DNA of 64,000 bases. It comes from Tenebrio molitor (taxonomy: Eukaryota; Arthropoda; Insecta; Coleoptera; Tenebrionidae). Position 1 is the first letter of the stretch. Every line of letters begins with the position of its first letter. This document shows, piece by piece, positions 46,593-60,460 of the stretch. The notes beneath the pieces are model-generated. The model worked only from the letters and a program-made list of their open reading frames with translations. It made no database searches and was not told the DNA's origin. Position numbers and translations under genes: made by a program. Location: the NCBI RefSeq assembly GCF_963966145.1, contig NC_091048.1:16740001-16804000 (forward strand), written 5' to 3'.

Positions 46593-47158
46593 TAGCGTCC
46601 GATCGAAACCATGTTTTTCAGCCGAAACCGAAACCCAAACTTTTGAATTCACTTACTTTTTGCACACAGACCTTTGTATGTACTTACTAATTAGATAGGT
46701 ACAACCGTTTGTCTCCAATCCAAAAATAAACAAAAACATCTTTATGCTTACTATTTTTATTATAAATCAAACTAAAAAACAACTTCTATCAGTCTTAATT
46801 AAACATTTATAAGTATTATCGGGTGTTTTTTTTTAATTTCATCTCACAGTAGGCGTTGAAGAGTCGATTGTGATTAATTTGTGAATGCACTATACGGGTT
46901 ACGGATCAGCTGTTTAAATCTTACGATTTACACGAGTGGCGCGTTCACAATCGACTCTTCAACGCCTACTACGAGGTGAAATTAAAAAAAAAACACCCGA
47001 TACTTAATAATAATCAAATCAACAACGAGGATAACGCGACAAAAAACAGTTTCGGTTGGAGCCGAAAGTTCGGCTGATTTTTGGCCGAAACCGAAACTTG
47101 GCCGAAACTCTTTTTTTCAGCCGAAATTGGCCGAAACAGAATCTTCGGTCGGACACTA
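46593..47158. mobile_element. hAT-type element with perfect 8-bp duplication
   Basis: The ends TAGCGTCCGATCGAA and the complement of TAGTGTCCGACCGAA enclose 566 bp, and the 8-bp AAAATAAC is duplicated at 46585-46592 and 47159-47166. Subterminal repeats GCCGAAA / TTTCGGC occur many times near both ends, a common feature of hAT elements. No transposase. A TA-type MITE is nested at 46819-47000. Confidence 0.9.
46819..47000. mobile_element. MITE family 'GGCGTTGAAGAGTCGATTG', copy 3
   Basis: A complete copy flanked by TA: TCGGGTGTTTTTTTTTAATT at the left, CACCCGA at the right, with AGGCGTTGAAGAGTCGATTG paired to CAATCGACTCTTCAACGCCT. The centre GGATCAGCTGTTTAAATCT is shared with copies 1, 2 and 4. 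182 bp, nested in the hAT-type element. Confidence 0.92.
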
Positions 47159-47247
47159 AAAATAACGATACCAATATTACCAATACCATTTCAACTTAGG
47201 TGCTGTCAGCATAAATGCAACAAATTTTTGCCTTATTACCTCCTAAA

Positions 47248-47395
47248 GCTAGTTTGACACGATGCTAAATTTTGTAGAAAATTTGTTAGAAAATGAGAGA
47301 GACCCTCGATCAGGACCAATGAACGATCAGGATCACAGCCTGTCTTTGTCATTTTTACAGAATTTTCTGTGAAATTTAGTATCGTGTCACACTAG
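47248..47395. mobile_element. 148-bp MITE with GTTTGACACGATGCTAAAT ends
   Basis: GCTAGTTTGACACGATGCTA continues AATTTTGTAGAAAATT at the left and pairs with AATTTTCTGTGAAATTTAGT then ATCGTGTCACACTAGC at the right. TAA-type flanks suggest a 3-bp duplication but this is not certain. Non-coding. Confidence 0.82.
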
Positions 47396-50300
47396 CATTA
47401 ACAGCTGACGGTATTATTATTACATTATTATTACATTATTTGCTTTATTAAAACATGACATTAACTCTTTCTCCCGTCTTTTCACAACGAGGAGTGTGCA
47501 GGCTGATCGTCCCTTTCAAAGAAATTTTACAATTGACAGAAATGATCCGAATATGTATCTAGAAAAACTCCCCAGTTTTTTAGTCGCACGTGACTTTTGC
47601 TTGCTTTGCCTTTTATCACGGTCTTATTTTGCATGCGAAAGCTGCGAATGACGTAAATAATAGAATTAGAACCACTGACAGTACGATTATACTGCAAGAA
47701 AACTGTTTCTGTTTGCGTTTTTCATAAACAACATTAAATATAGAATGATCGCATGCACATTTTCACAATAACTAACAGAACACTAACCCGCAGATGTTCA
47801 ATTTTAAATAAATTACCATAATAGAAAAGATACCACCATGTCAGGTGATTAGACTCGAGGGGGAATTATTATTTTTTTATAATTACTATAGTTGATAATA
47901 TAATATGCCGGTGTGAACGAACTCCACACTATGCAAGGACGTTCGTTAATAATAATTAAATGGTGTAAAGGTGCTTTTAATATCAGTAATAAGTTAGAAC
48001 TTCACGTATTTAACACACCTAAAGCCATAACTGTATTGCAAACGTGAAATTTATGAAGAAGACAGAACAACTGTAATGCAATCTTTCACTAAAAAATCCC
48101 CGCCATTGTCTTGATGCAACTGCATTCTTCTGTGCAACCTACCCAAAACTTTCCTCCATTGACTTGCTTGCTGCACAATTGATTAAACTATTGCACTCCC
48201 TGACTCGTGAAACCTATTTATTACTGCTGTGGGTGCACATTTTTTAACTTCCTAGACTTCGTTGCACTGTTGCAGTTTATGTAACCTTTGTATTTTGAGG
48301 CTTGCCTTGCTGCACGTTCAATTTATGCAACGGAACGAATTTTACAATCGATACACACCAATTCGTTGGGACAGTGTGGCGCCGCTATATTCCTTTCTCC
48401 ACGACGATTTTATCGGAATTATTCAAATTTGACGCCAATGCACCGAATTTATCACTCTGAATAAGGTATGTTATAAATACATACATATTTAGGAAAATAA
48501 ACCCCGGTATCGAGCTTTGTAAGAAGACCATATGGACGACTGAATGATGGATTTTACGACTGACAAAATTCCGACCTGTTTCCGTGAAGTCAACTGGATG
48601 CAATAAACAGTTGGTTTTGCTCCTTCATTTAAAAGTAGACATGTGAAAACTTCTATTTTCGATTTCTTCGTCACCGAATAGCTTCAAATTTTCATTTGAA
48701 GGAAACATCTATTTGAGAGAGTCCTGAACATTTTTTTTTATTGTAAAACTAATATTTTCTGATTTATCTTTGAAGGTCGCTAACTAAAACTATGATGACC
48801 ATTATACCCTCATATATCACTACCAATTTTTCCCGACACACCCATGCCATATATTCCGAAGCGAATGAAGTAAAGTCTTTGTGCATCGTTGCACGGAACA
48901 ACTGCAAACCGCAAGAATGTGTACATTAATTTTGATCACTTTGAGCAAATACCTTCCGCATTGTCTTGTCCCCACAATCTTTTTGTGTTAATTAAAACGA
49001 AAAACATTTCAAATACGAATTTAAATTAGACGTTACCATCGTACAACGACTCAACGGGTCCACGCTTTAACCGATAATTTACACACTTCACCAGACTTCT
49101 GCGTGGGTGGAAAACACATATGTATAAAGGCGATAGGAAAAGAAGACAAGACAAGAAAGATAAATAGTCGAGGAATCCGAAATATGCGGGAAGCACTTAA
49201 ATCGTGTGAGCCATCCCAATATAAATAGGGTGATTTCTCAAATTAATCGTGGCGATGAGAAACAGGCTCTTTTTAAATACGTATACTGATGTGAAAAAAA
49301 CCTGCAGGCGGATTAAGTAATACCGAATGTTTTTAACTGTGGACCGAGCGTGAGGACACCACGTTCAAAATAAGTCATTATCCTGGCGGAATGCGAGTTA
49401 AGTTTAGAAATAACATAGACGAGAAGCCACTATTCGCGTATAAATGTGGCTCTGTGCACGGCCAACCGTGTGCACCAAACTCCTAGACCGAAAAATAAAT
49501 AAATAAATAAAAACATTGCGATGTCTTCTAAACGCGGTGACATGCCAAACGCATCTTGGCGTCTCTAGTTTTCTAAAATAACGACGTAATCTATTTTAAT
49601 GCGGCGCGAACATTGTCCAGTTTTTCGATACCAGGAACGCACCAAATAGCGCCATGCAGCCAAAGATACTTTTCAAAAGAGATACGCCGCGATACACAGC
49701 CGTCCCCTCCAAACAAGGAAAATCGGGGATCAATTAAAAATAATAATCTGGTTTATGACTCGTTAAACACGTGACCCGTTGTTGGCAAATCAAACAATTA
49801 GATGGTCCCCGGTTTAATGAGGATGTGACGTGGTATTCTGGTGGTTTTGTTTCATTTTAGTGGTTCGAATGGGTGCATTCACCCGAACGAGCAAAAATTA
49901 TCGTGAGTGACCCTCAGATGCTACATAATAAATAACAGACCGAAAACGGAAGACCGCAAAGACCTTAAAATTGTGTGCAGTGCCTTTTCTCATCTCGTTA
50001 GAGTGACGTTCTAATCCTATTTGGGACATACTAAACAATTTCATAAATAAATCTGTACCAACATTTACTTGTAAAATAAATCTGCACACTTACTTCAATG
50101 TGGAGTCAAAATTTTATTTCGTTTCGTATCCACATTTATAGGAAAATTATTTTTGACAAACGGCAAAATAAGGCAGGCACACTTACAGTTTAGAACACCA
50201 GATATATCATTTAATCGATAAAAATAGCAAAAAATCAATTCATTCACAAAATGTTATCATTTTTTCTACCCACACCGGTCGTGTTATATTTTAGAAATTG

Positions 50301-51474
50301 ATTCTTTAAATAAATATGGGTGTGACCGGTTACTGAATAATTTCACAAAATCCTGTTATATCATGGAAAGTAGAAGCCGACTTTAAGAAATCCGTTCTCA
50401 ATTTGTAATTAGCAGTTACAAATAAAAACCATCCATAGTAAAATCCCTTCTACTTTCATCGAAAACAAAAAATTGTAGATAATCGCTTTTGTTATACCAT
50501 TATAATAATATGTAATAATATAAGACATTTCTAATAAACAACAAAAGCAAGCATATCTTTTAGATATAGCTGTTGCAAATTCACATAATATAACACAGAC
50601 ATATAACACAAAAATTAATAAATATTTAGAGCTCTCCGTTGCTATGAGAAATCTTTGGTGTTTAGAAAAAAATTCGATTTTACCACTTGTAATTTCAGCA
50701 ACGGGAATAGTACCGCAATCTCTTTTTAAAAATTTCAAAATTCTGGATTTAGATAACACATTGGTAGTTGAAATTCAAAAAGGTATATTATTATACTCAT
50801 GTCACATCGTTAGGAAGTTCCTTAACATTGACACAGAACATAATAAAACACAACAAAGTCAAAATGTGGAGGCGAGACGCCGGTAATTATGTTGATAAGC
50901 ACTGCACTATTACTTGATAGTAACATCCGTAATAGTGTATGTACTCCGGCAAAATTGCCGTGCCGCCGGGTGGAGATGGGATATAAAAAATAACAAAATG
51001 TAATCTATCAGAAAAGAAATATCAATATGTACATACATACTTAGTAATCGTGAAAATATAAAATATAATTCACAGTTCAACTGAAGAATCTGTGATTGAT
51101 TATGCACGTATAGTCGTTTTTAATGACATCCGTCCTGTCAGTGTTATTTTTAATATGTTGGTGCCGATTGTACACACAAATTCATAACTAAGGTAGTTTT
51201 CGGAGTATCAGCAAATCATAGTTAAAAAAATGTCAAACAAGAAATTGAGGTTATGGTACAAGAAAATTTATATTTCGTAAAACATCAACAACGAACAAGA
51301 AATAAATCTTCAGTATGGTGTAAAACATGGTTAAACTAAGTCATCCTCGGAATCAAAATGTGATTATCGAAAAAAAGATTTCAACCTCCATGGTAGCGAA
51401 ATCAAAAACACAGCTTAGGTTAAATGCATCTATGTACACATATCCATAAATTAATTATTTTGCACATATGTATA
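47396..51474. other. No gene seen in 4 kb
   Basis: AT-rich. TGCAAC / GTTGCA-rich words recur in 48080-48330. An (AAAT)n microsatellite is at 49495-49511. Near 49445, TATAAATGTGGCTC followed by a GTGCAC dyad looks promoter-like but has no open frame downstream on either strand. Frames of 116 codons or less have no motifs. Confidence 0.3.
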
Positions 51475-51657
51475 TCGGGTGTTCATTTAAATTTCTTCTC
51501 AAAGTTGGCATTGTGAGTGCACCACGGATTACGGATCAGCTGTTTTAATCTAACCTCAATTTTACGTTATTTGTGTTTTTACTCTGCAGACTGACTGGTG
51601 CGTTCACAACCGACTCTTCAATCCCAACTTTGAGGAGAACTTTAAATGAACACCCGA
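51475..51657. mobile_element. MITE family 'GGCGTTGAAGAGTCGATTG', copy 4
   Basis: A complete copy of 183 bp flanked by TA. TCGGGTGTTCATTTAAATTT at the left is the complement of the right end AAATGAACACCCGA (small differences inside). ACGGATCAGCTGTTTTAATC matches the centre of the other copies. Confidence 0.9.
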
Positions 51658-52181
51658 TACATACACACTAACTTAACGTAATAAAATGGAATCACTAAAA
51701 TTCCATAAAACATCTCATTGTCAGTAAAAATTCGCAAGTCCAAAAAAGCGATTATTACTTCATATTATTTTGATTTTTACAATATCTACGTACAAAATCA
51801 TGACTAATAGTACTAAAACGGAAATACTTTACATTACATACTTTTACTTAAGTATACCTTCAGTTAATTTTCATAAAACAAATATGTATTTATTCAAAAT
51901 TGTGAAAATAGCATGTAATAAGCTACAAAATGGAGAGTTCGGTTCTGTTGTTTGTTATTTTTGTGACTGAAATATGTACAGTTGAATTCAAATTGGTCTG
52001 CATTTTTTTTGTCGGGCAACATTGTCCAAATAACAATAGATTTATACAAATAAGTAAAGGTCGGGTATCGCTATTAATTGTCACGAAATTAATTCCTTTA
52101 TCAAATTGATTGTTTTCAATTCGATGTAGAGACTGCAAGATCGATCACATGGAACGCACAATCTGACAAAATTTGACTATA
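51658..52181. other. No gene seen
   Basis: AT-rich spacer between two TA-flanked elements. Two short frames of 66 and 71 codons on opposite strands have no recognised product. Confidence 0.35.
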
Positions 52182-52564
52182 CAGGGTGTTTTTTAAACGC
52201 TAATACAAAAAAATTACTGGTAACAGGTGAGGATAGTAGAACTCATACAAAAAAAAATATCTAATAAGTCTTTTTGTTTTCGAGATAAAAATAAATTAAA
52301 TTTTGGTTACAATTGTCCGTGCGCTACTGAATTAAAAGTAATTAAAAACGTTATTGGGGTTGTCAAGCAACAATAATAATTTTGTTGTATCTTTGTTCAT
52401 TGTAGGGTCGCTATGGTTTAACTTATTATTTACTATTGTTGTGTCTGTGGCGTAGAATGTGCATGGACAGGGTTAGTTTATCCCTACCGTTTTAGATTTT
52501 TTTTAAATGGTTTTCTGGACTCCAGATGACCCAGTTTTTTTTACTAGCATTTAAAACACACCTG
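52182..52564. mobile_element. TA-flanked element with CAGGGTGTTTTTTAAACGC ends
   Basis: The left end CAGGGTGTTTTTTAAACGCT pairs with AGCATTTAAAACACACCTG at the right, each next to TA. The match fades after about 40 bp. 383 bp, non-coding, mariner-type end. Confidence 0.8.
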
Positions 52565-55500
52565 TATAATGTGAAAACACATTACACTTATAATTCAACA
52601 AAGCTTTAACTGTTTACAAACACGAAATAATCTGAAAACATGTTTTTCTTTTCGGTGCATCCATCGTTACGAAAAAAAGTGAATTTTCTAACATTATAAT
52701 GAGATGAGCCATCTTGAAATAATTCGAACTGCGTCAAATCAAAATTCTCATTAGCATTAACGCCCTCCCTAGATTTATCGATTAATTAAAAAAAAATAAT
52801 GGCCAAATTGAAATTTAAACGGAAATATGCTCAACAGGAAATTTTAATAAGATAATTCAGACGTTCCCCTGTTTATCGAATCGATTGGCATAATACAATT
52901 AGTGAAGCGACTGCACAATTTCCTCGAATTTTAACGGGGATAAAACCGTACCACCATCACCAGTACGATTAAAACTGGCGCGTGTTTGTTTCATTGGCTC
53001 TGTGCATCCATTTGCAATGCCGCTCTTGAAAAAACTTGTTCGTTGGTACGAAAAAATCGCAAAAAAAAATTTACATTTGTCTGTTTTTTTTTTCTTTTAA
53101 TCGTCCAGGGTTGCTGATGTGGAACAAAAAATGTAAGGACTGCGAACCATTATGGCCCAATTTAAATACACGTCACGTAGTTCAACTGTTTGCGGTTTTA
53201 AAACAATGAAAGAGAGACGAAACGTTGGTCACATGTTATAAAACTGTCAAGTGTCTGGTGACGGTCTGGCGCCGCAATAATTAGGGTCAAATAATCCAAC
53301 GACGACGTACATATACATATTTCGTATCATGTGCGCCACCTAATCATGCTGGGCGTATATGTGGATGAGATGGACGTGAATCACGAATAGTGATGCTGTT
53401 ATCCTTGAGAATGTCAAAACGTCGACTCAGCGATTCTGCGTTATTTGGCAACGTTCCGAAAAGGGGCATCCCCATGAGACTGAACAGCATCACTTTCCCT
53501 TAAAAAAAACTGCATCTAATACACTCGAGAATGAAGGCTTCAAAGACGTAAGTTGTCGTAACAAATCACATATTTATGGCATAAAATGCAACAAGCACAC
53601 ACAACACGAAACAATGATGAAAAGACAAACATTTCGAAAGTCGCTGCGTCATCTTTTATTGAATACGACAATGCTGCTTCTAGATGGAAATCAGAAAATA
53701 GTTTCTAGAGGCAACCTTGGACTGCTACCAAAATTGATTTTGGCTTTCGGGAACTATTACCGTACCCATTTACGTAACTGGAATTAATTAAAATACAATT
53801 GACTTTCATACTATTGGCATTGTAAATATTTTTCCAGGTCGTCGAGGATTGTCAATGTTTAATTTTATGAATGAATACCCACCCGATACGAATAACAAAC
53901 CTGGTTTATTGTACTTTGAAGCATGATTCACGAAATGGACTGTGAACACGTGAATTACAAAAAAAAAGATACGTTGATAATAAAAAAATACAAGCAATTG
54001 AAACAAGGAATGTGTATTGAATGAGGAAATAGACGTGGAAGTTCGAATAACATATTAGGGTATCGTACTAGTTTCACGTGAGTACGTGGAATAAATATCT
54101 ATGATTTCACTCAAAATTATTTTTCACCGACAAAAGTCGAATAGGCATTTCTTGAAAATCTATGAAAAATAACATTCTGAGTTGCAGCTGAACTGTTTTG
54201 TCTTACATATCCGAAGTACGCTTTGGAACTTGGTGTACAAGGTAATAGTAAAGTTCTCCTAGAAATGGATGGAGCAAGTCGCGCCTTTTCAGCTACGAGT
54301 ACATAGCGCAACAGCAAGAAATCAAAAAATCACATCAATACAAAGGGTTACTATGCGACATTGAGTTGCCGGACCATTATACACTGACACAAAATAACTC
54401 ATTTTATGAATGTGAATATTGTGCGTATACTTTCTTACTAACGAGTAGATATTGACTAACCCCCACTTTCTTCAGAGGAATCGTGGTGTTAGTACCCCCA
54501 ACACCATAAGAACCTTGTTTTGACATATTGCCGGAAGTCTCCTGGACAATTTGACAGTAACAATAAATATGATTTGAGTAACGGCAGAAGCGTGGTGAGG
54601 GCCGGTAGTCAAGCTGAGCTGGGGTTTGAAGATTGTCATTTTTCACGTAATTATCTATTCACTCGTTATTACTTAGGACCAGTAAACACAGTGATGGGAA
54701 TGAATAATAACAATAAATATCGGATATTTACGTTTGCTTCGAACAAACCACAATAACAAACACTGTGATTACGGTCCAATGGGAAACTTCCTAATCACAA
54801 ATAATCAATTATATACCCTGACCTCACTTATGATACCACATATTGTTCTTCAAATACCAACAAACTGATAACAGTCAACTTAATTTTCCACAGCAAAAGT
54901 GCAAAAAAAAATGGCGAAAACATGTAATACCTGAATTTATCTGGCCGCTATTGCATATTACAAACACCGGATCTTATTAAACCTTATCAGCATAAAACTG
55001 CGCCGTATGGCTTTATTATTATAATTTTATCAATGCGGCATTAAATTGCTGAAACAATGAACCATTAATCATACTTTCATCCCGGTCAAACTGACACTGC
55101 AAGTGTTTTAACAGCGATCATTAAATCCTGTTCGCTGCAGGGAGTTAAAAATGCAACCAGGAAGCCGTAGGAAACAATCAATCTAAGACTCGAGGATTAA
55201 AGAAAAATCTATGCGTTGAGAACAAAACAGGCGGCATATATGTAATATAACAAAAAAAGATGTCAATATGTGTTTTATACGTCGATACAATTTTTCCAAC
55301 TTTCAGACCGACCCCTTTTATTGATTTCGGTCAAAAACAAACATACTCGACAAATTATGTAAGTACAACGCGTATTTATCTAATGGATGGAGGGTACAAT
55401 ACAGTGATGTGTCAACGAACTGTTTACCTAAAACTCAAATTAACATTGTTGAAATTGAGAAAATCGTTAGCCATCGTTATCACTACATTGAAAAAAATCT

Positions 55501-57182
55501 ACAAATTTTACGCGTGAAAACGAATGTAAATTTTCTAATACAATCTAGGCCAAAGTTAATCATTTTCCAAAATCTCAAGCAAGTATGTACATAATTTAAA
55601 TTTAAAAATTCTCAGGCTCCAGAACAAAATTATTCATATTATGACGATGAATTTAAACACAACTGCAGCTGATAAATTGAGAACCTACCCATTTAGGCCT
55701 CTTTCATGGATATTAGCGTAAAATGCAAATATCTGTACTTAAACAGACTATTTAGTTTAAAAAGAAGCAACTTAAGAGTTCTTGTTTAACTAACTAATCC
55801 GTAGAATTTCACGTGCCTTACCACATGTTTTACGACCGACTAACAAACTTGAAGCAATAAAATGTAATGCAATTTTGTTCGGTTGTATAAGCCGCAACCA
55901 ATACCTGTCTTCCAATCGATAATTAGGTACACGTTCGTCATAAATTATATTAAGACTTTCGAGGCGCCTCGCCTGTAGTACACATACCACACGTCTGCAT
56001 TGATATTACATTGCCAAGGACCGCTTGCTCATTCAAAGGGTTAAGTGTAGGAAACCTTCCCTATTTCCAAAAAAAAACAACACCAACTGTAAATAATGAT
56101 TTAGATGGACAATATCAATGTCACATGCACGATTGTTTGTACCCACTTTTCTTTTCCCTTGTTATCTCTAAAAATAGAGCACTAATAATGTAGCAACAAT
56201 ATACTGCAAAGACAAACAATTTTACATTAATTACACGAGAAACATTAACTTATGAACAATATAAAAAGTAAACGACCAATTGCCAACATTACCCGTTGTA
56301 AAAATGACACGAAATATTCCACTAGAGATTTTTCTCAACTTGACCCTCATTCATTATTTAACGACGAACACAAATTAGGCGATCGAATTAGTACAATGAA
56401 AATGTCAATGAAACAACAGCCTTCGTGAAAATTTACATTTGAAAAGACTATTGTAGTTAGTGATACATAAATCCAACCATTAGTAATGGTAAAAAAAAAA
56501 CTATCGGAAAAATAGGCGTATTCTTTATATGAAAACAGTTGTTTCGCACACGTCAAGGTGCATTTAGGAACAGGAAATAACTTGCACTGACATTGAATCA
56601 TGCTTCACAGCTACTCGACCTTTACAATAGAGGTTCGTCTATGGGTGAAATCACTTCCTATTTGCCATTTTCTACGACCATCCTTGATGATGTTGGTAGG
56701 TGATGACGCGACTAAATAGAGAACCGCAATTCGGAACATTAGCGCATCACGATAAGGCAGAATCTGCCACTCAATGAAAACCTCGGTATCAGTGATCCAA
56801 TTGTCAAAGATCGGGTAAAAGTCAAAGTTTGCAGAAATAAAAAACGGTGACTCAATTTTACTGAACTATAATGGGTATTTAAATACGACTAATCTGACAA
56901 GCTTTCCTTCTAAATTTGTTTCACATTTCGACAAAATGAATCATCAGAGCATTCGAATGATGTGGACAACCATTAAACCATACCTTTTATAAATGACTTT
57001 CCAACAAAAGTTCACCGCATATAATAAAAATCGCTCTGCCATTAACAATATGTATCGTCTAACTAAAACAATATAAGATTCTGATAATAGTCGAGCATAT
57101 AATTAAATCCAATTCAATTTAGTGTATTTTTTAAGAAGTATATGGAAGAAAAAAAAATTAAAAATATTTGCTAACAAATAAA
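52565..57182. other. No gene seen in 4.6 kb
   Basis: AT-rich with a few CpG-containing patches. Frames up to 85 codons have no motifs and no splice context. No two-ended repeat was recognised. Confidence 0.3.
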
Positions 57183-57336
57183 GAGCGATCAAATTCATTT
57201 GTCCATGAATCCGAAATCGTATGTCGTTACTTGAACTCAACGCTTCGAACACAGGTTAAATCTCGCCATATCAATCTCAAAAGACATACAGATTCAAATC
57301 CATGGATGACTCGATTACAAATTAATTTGATCGATC
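57183..57336. mobile_element. MITE with AGCGATCAAATTAAT ends, copy 2
   Basis: Inverse-orientation relative of 39396-39573. AGCGATCAAATTCATTTGTC, CGAAATCGTATGTCGTTACT, ACACAGGTTAAATCTCG, GATTCAAATCCATGGATGAC and ACAAATTAATTTGATCGAT occur in matching order. It is slightly shorter in the middle. Confidence 0.82.
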
Positions 57337-60168
57337 GGCCTTTATTGGATACAACCCTACTTTTGACTCGATAATGCCATTTGCCTGCTTTTTTGATGTC
57401 ACAAGAAAAACTGCAAACTGATTTTTAATATGTAATAGTCATTTATTAATGACACTAATGATAGGTTTACATCGTTTTTTTTTTTAGAAATGTCTAAAAA
57501 ATGTTAGCTTTGTTTCCATAGTGACAAAAGTCCGAATCATCACTAAACTAGAAGGAAGGTAGCGTACGAAATTCATGTTGCCTAGAAACAGTTTATAGAG
57601 GGCCATTTACACTAGGAAAATATTACAAAAATCGCTCTCAACACTTGTAGGCTATTTTTTTTAAATCAAGTGTACATACATTTCCAATTATTATTTTTTA
57701 AACCTAATTAATGCTTGCTTAAATCCATAACCGTCTCTTGTGCAAATAACATCTGACCGTAAACTCTCAACGGCTCTTCTTTACTTTCAAGAACTACCTC
57801 AAGCACAATCTCAACAATGCCGAGAGAACTAGGTTGATTGCAACAAGCACAAATGACATGACGAACGGCAAATCTGTATTTAGATTCTGCTAACAGATCA
57901 TTACTAAAATGAAATATCGATCAACATTTTGGGCACGGTTCTCGGTACCAAGAAGAGGTATCGCTGCGGGTGTGTGACTCGAAAGCACGGCTGATGCGGA
58001 AGACAACGATGCTAACAACAATGAAACCACCTGTACTCGCAGGATTTATCCTTTCTGTTATGTTTATTGCTGTGTTATGTGCAACCAGTATTTTGTTAAC
58101 CCATTGACAATTATTGTTATTTTTATTTACCGACGTGTTTTCGCAACGGTCATTTTGCAATCGGCGCAACGTACCTTGAAACAAACCGATAATGATATGG
58201 CCGTTATGTTCCATTTTCTCCTCTGGTCTAAAATGCCATCGTCTTATCGTCTCTCCGTGGATCAAAGTGACTGAACGATAAAGAAATTTATCGATTGAAA
58301 ATAGAAATTTCGCCTTTCTACAAGACCGTTGCCTCGTCGTTCTTCGGACTAATGAGTTCGATGTACCGGAACGCCGACATTCACAAGGGAGAAACGCGAT
58401 AATTGATAAGAAACACTATAATAATTGATGGGGACGCGAAAGACAACGTCGCGCCTTTTGCCTATATTTAGCAAAAGAAAGGAGACATCTCCAATGCCAA
58501 TCGAAGCCGACCTCGAAGTAACACAAGGGGTGTAAAGAAACTTGACTAGGATGACTTACATTCTGTCATACTGTCGCCATTACTTTATCTTTCATTGAAT
58601 GAGAACCTTCGCTTTATTGACAAACGTATTTACGATACAAACCTTTATGTACATACTTTAGTTTTTTGAAAGCTTGCTAATTAAAATCTAAACGTAAATA
58701 AAACTAATTGTGGTATCATTTACGACCCTTCTCTGATTGATACAAAAACGTCAAATTAAACAAATCGTCAAGTTAATAGCCTCACGGACCTCAATTACAA
58801 CGACCAGGACCAATGAAATCTGTCGAAGTAGATACTGAGAATACTGTACGTGTTCTCTAATCAGCTCATTCTCTAGATTTGACGACGAGGAAATAGCAGA
58901 CAGAATATTCGATCTTTTTCTCTTTTACAAAATGTAAAATTCTAAACCAAAATTAAATGTCATTTTCCAATTTTAAAAATTTCCGTATTTGCTTGTGCGA
59001 GCGACATTGACATTTCGAATTCTAACCGTATTTCGCGGCTTGCAAGAAACAAATGATTGACAGCTTGAAGGTAAATTTTTTAGTGTTGAATCTTTGACTC
59101 ATTATTAAAATTTCTGGCTTAAATGATTGTGAAGGTGTTAGCACGTCTGTATCGACGCACGATAAAACACTCTCTTGTCTTGAAACAGAAACATTTAATA
59201 ATCGAAATTTGCCAACAACCTCGAAGAATATTCGGCGAAAAACGCGACATCACCATTAGTCATCCCAATCCTTCAAGTGGTGGAGAGAAAGAAATACGTG
59301 TCCAGAATTGGCAACATCTCCATCCCTCGGGTGCAATCCGGTTAGAAACCGCTCGACATTTTGGCACAAGAAACGAAAACCAACCTTTAATAACGATTTC
59401 CCTTATTCCCCAATTCGGCGAGAACAGGCGCAATGCGGAACCTTACGTTCAACGTTAACTTCATTATTACGACAGACGCATCATCCACCCACCCTTGTGA
59501 TGACGAAACAAGAAAAAACGATCGAAAAACGTCTGCGGGGGTACCAGGACGATCGGCGGACGTTCCGCTAGAGGGCATCGGTGTGGCGTCGCGACGGCAA
59601 AGGAGTGGGCGTCGATGAGGACGGGGGCGTCTGTTCCCTGCCAGCGGCTGGTAAACGTCTAGTCGAACACTTGTTGAAAACGACGCGCACGCCATGACGC
59701 GTCTCGAATTATCAACGGAGCGCCGTTTGGCGCCCGAACGGTGGCCAAAAATCAAAATAGAAGAATTAAAACGATCTCGTAGTAGGTATGCGTCGTGACT
59801 TTGTTGGGCCGAATGGATTATTTCAACGCCAAAAATATTCAAATTAACGCATGTTCATTCATTCAACGAAAAATAAAAAGTATCAGAAAACATAAAACAC
59901 CGTGATATAAACGTAATTTACCGTTTACTTGATATGTAAACTTCGAATTTATAGTTACGTTTATAGTAAGCAAGATAATAAATGAGTAAGAACTACGTCT
60001 TAAAAATCTAATAACTGTTGAATATCATAGAATGCAACATGCAACCAAACGTATGCAAATGTGAAATGTGTGAAATCATCTTGTAATGAAAGACTTAAAT
60101 CTTTTTTTGTACAAAAAGAATCCAGTCATACACAATGACCAAAACGGACAGACAATAGTTTAACACCG
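57337..60168. other. Unassigned; CpG-rich patch at 59500-59740
   Basis: Mostly AT-rich. The patch at about 59500-59740 is distinctly GC- and CpG-rich (for example GGGGGCGTCTGTTCCC) and open on both strands in overlapping frames (151, 111 and 87 codons), the pattern expected of base composition rather than coding. In an AT-rich insect genome such a patch could be a promoter with 5' exon; GCTG before GTAAACGT at about 59648 would be a plus-strand donor. Not proven. Confidence 0.35.
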
Positions 60169-60460
60169 TTCACGTTGTTTTGGCATAATGGGAGGCCATG
60201 GTCCATACGTTGGACACACTGTTTGATTTCCGTTAGTAAAGTGCGGACCTATCAAAATGAACGTAACATGTTGCTGAATTTTTCGCGATGTCTTGAGTAT
60301 TCTTCTATTGCAAACTACTAAAACTGACTATAATGCAGTAGACACTGATGCTATTTATAGCCTCAAACTTACAAAAACATAACCTAATTCGACAGACAGC
60401 TATACTACCAAATTAAATTCAAAATTTCCATGGCCTCCCATTATGTCAAAACAACGTGAA
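60169..60460. mobile_element. MITE with TTCACGTTGTTTTGGCATAA ends
   Basis: TTCACGTTGTTTTGGCATAA continues TGGGAGGCCATGG at the left (60169-60201) and is matched by its complement at the right (60427-60460) with one mismatch, so the inverted repeats are about 33 bp. 292 bp, non-coding. Confidence 0.88.

Noticed and set aside
59387..59842. 151-codon minus-strand frame with overlapping frames on the plus strand
   Set aside because: Open on both strands because the patch is GC-rich; arginine- and proline-rich without a domain. Treated as a possible promoter patch instead.
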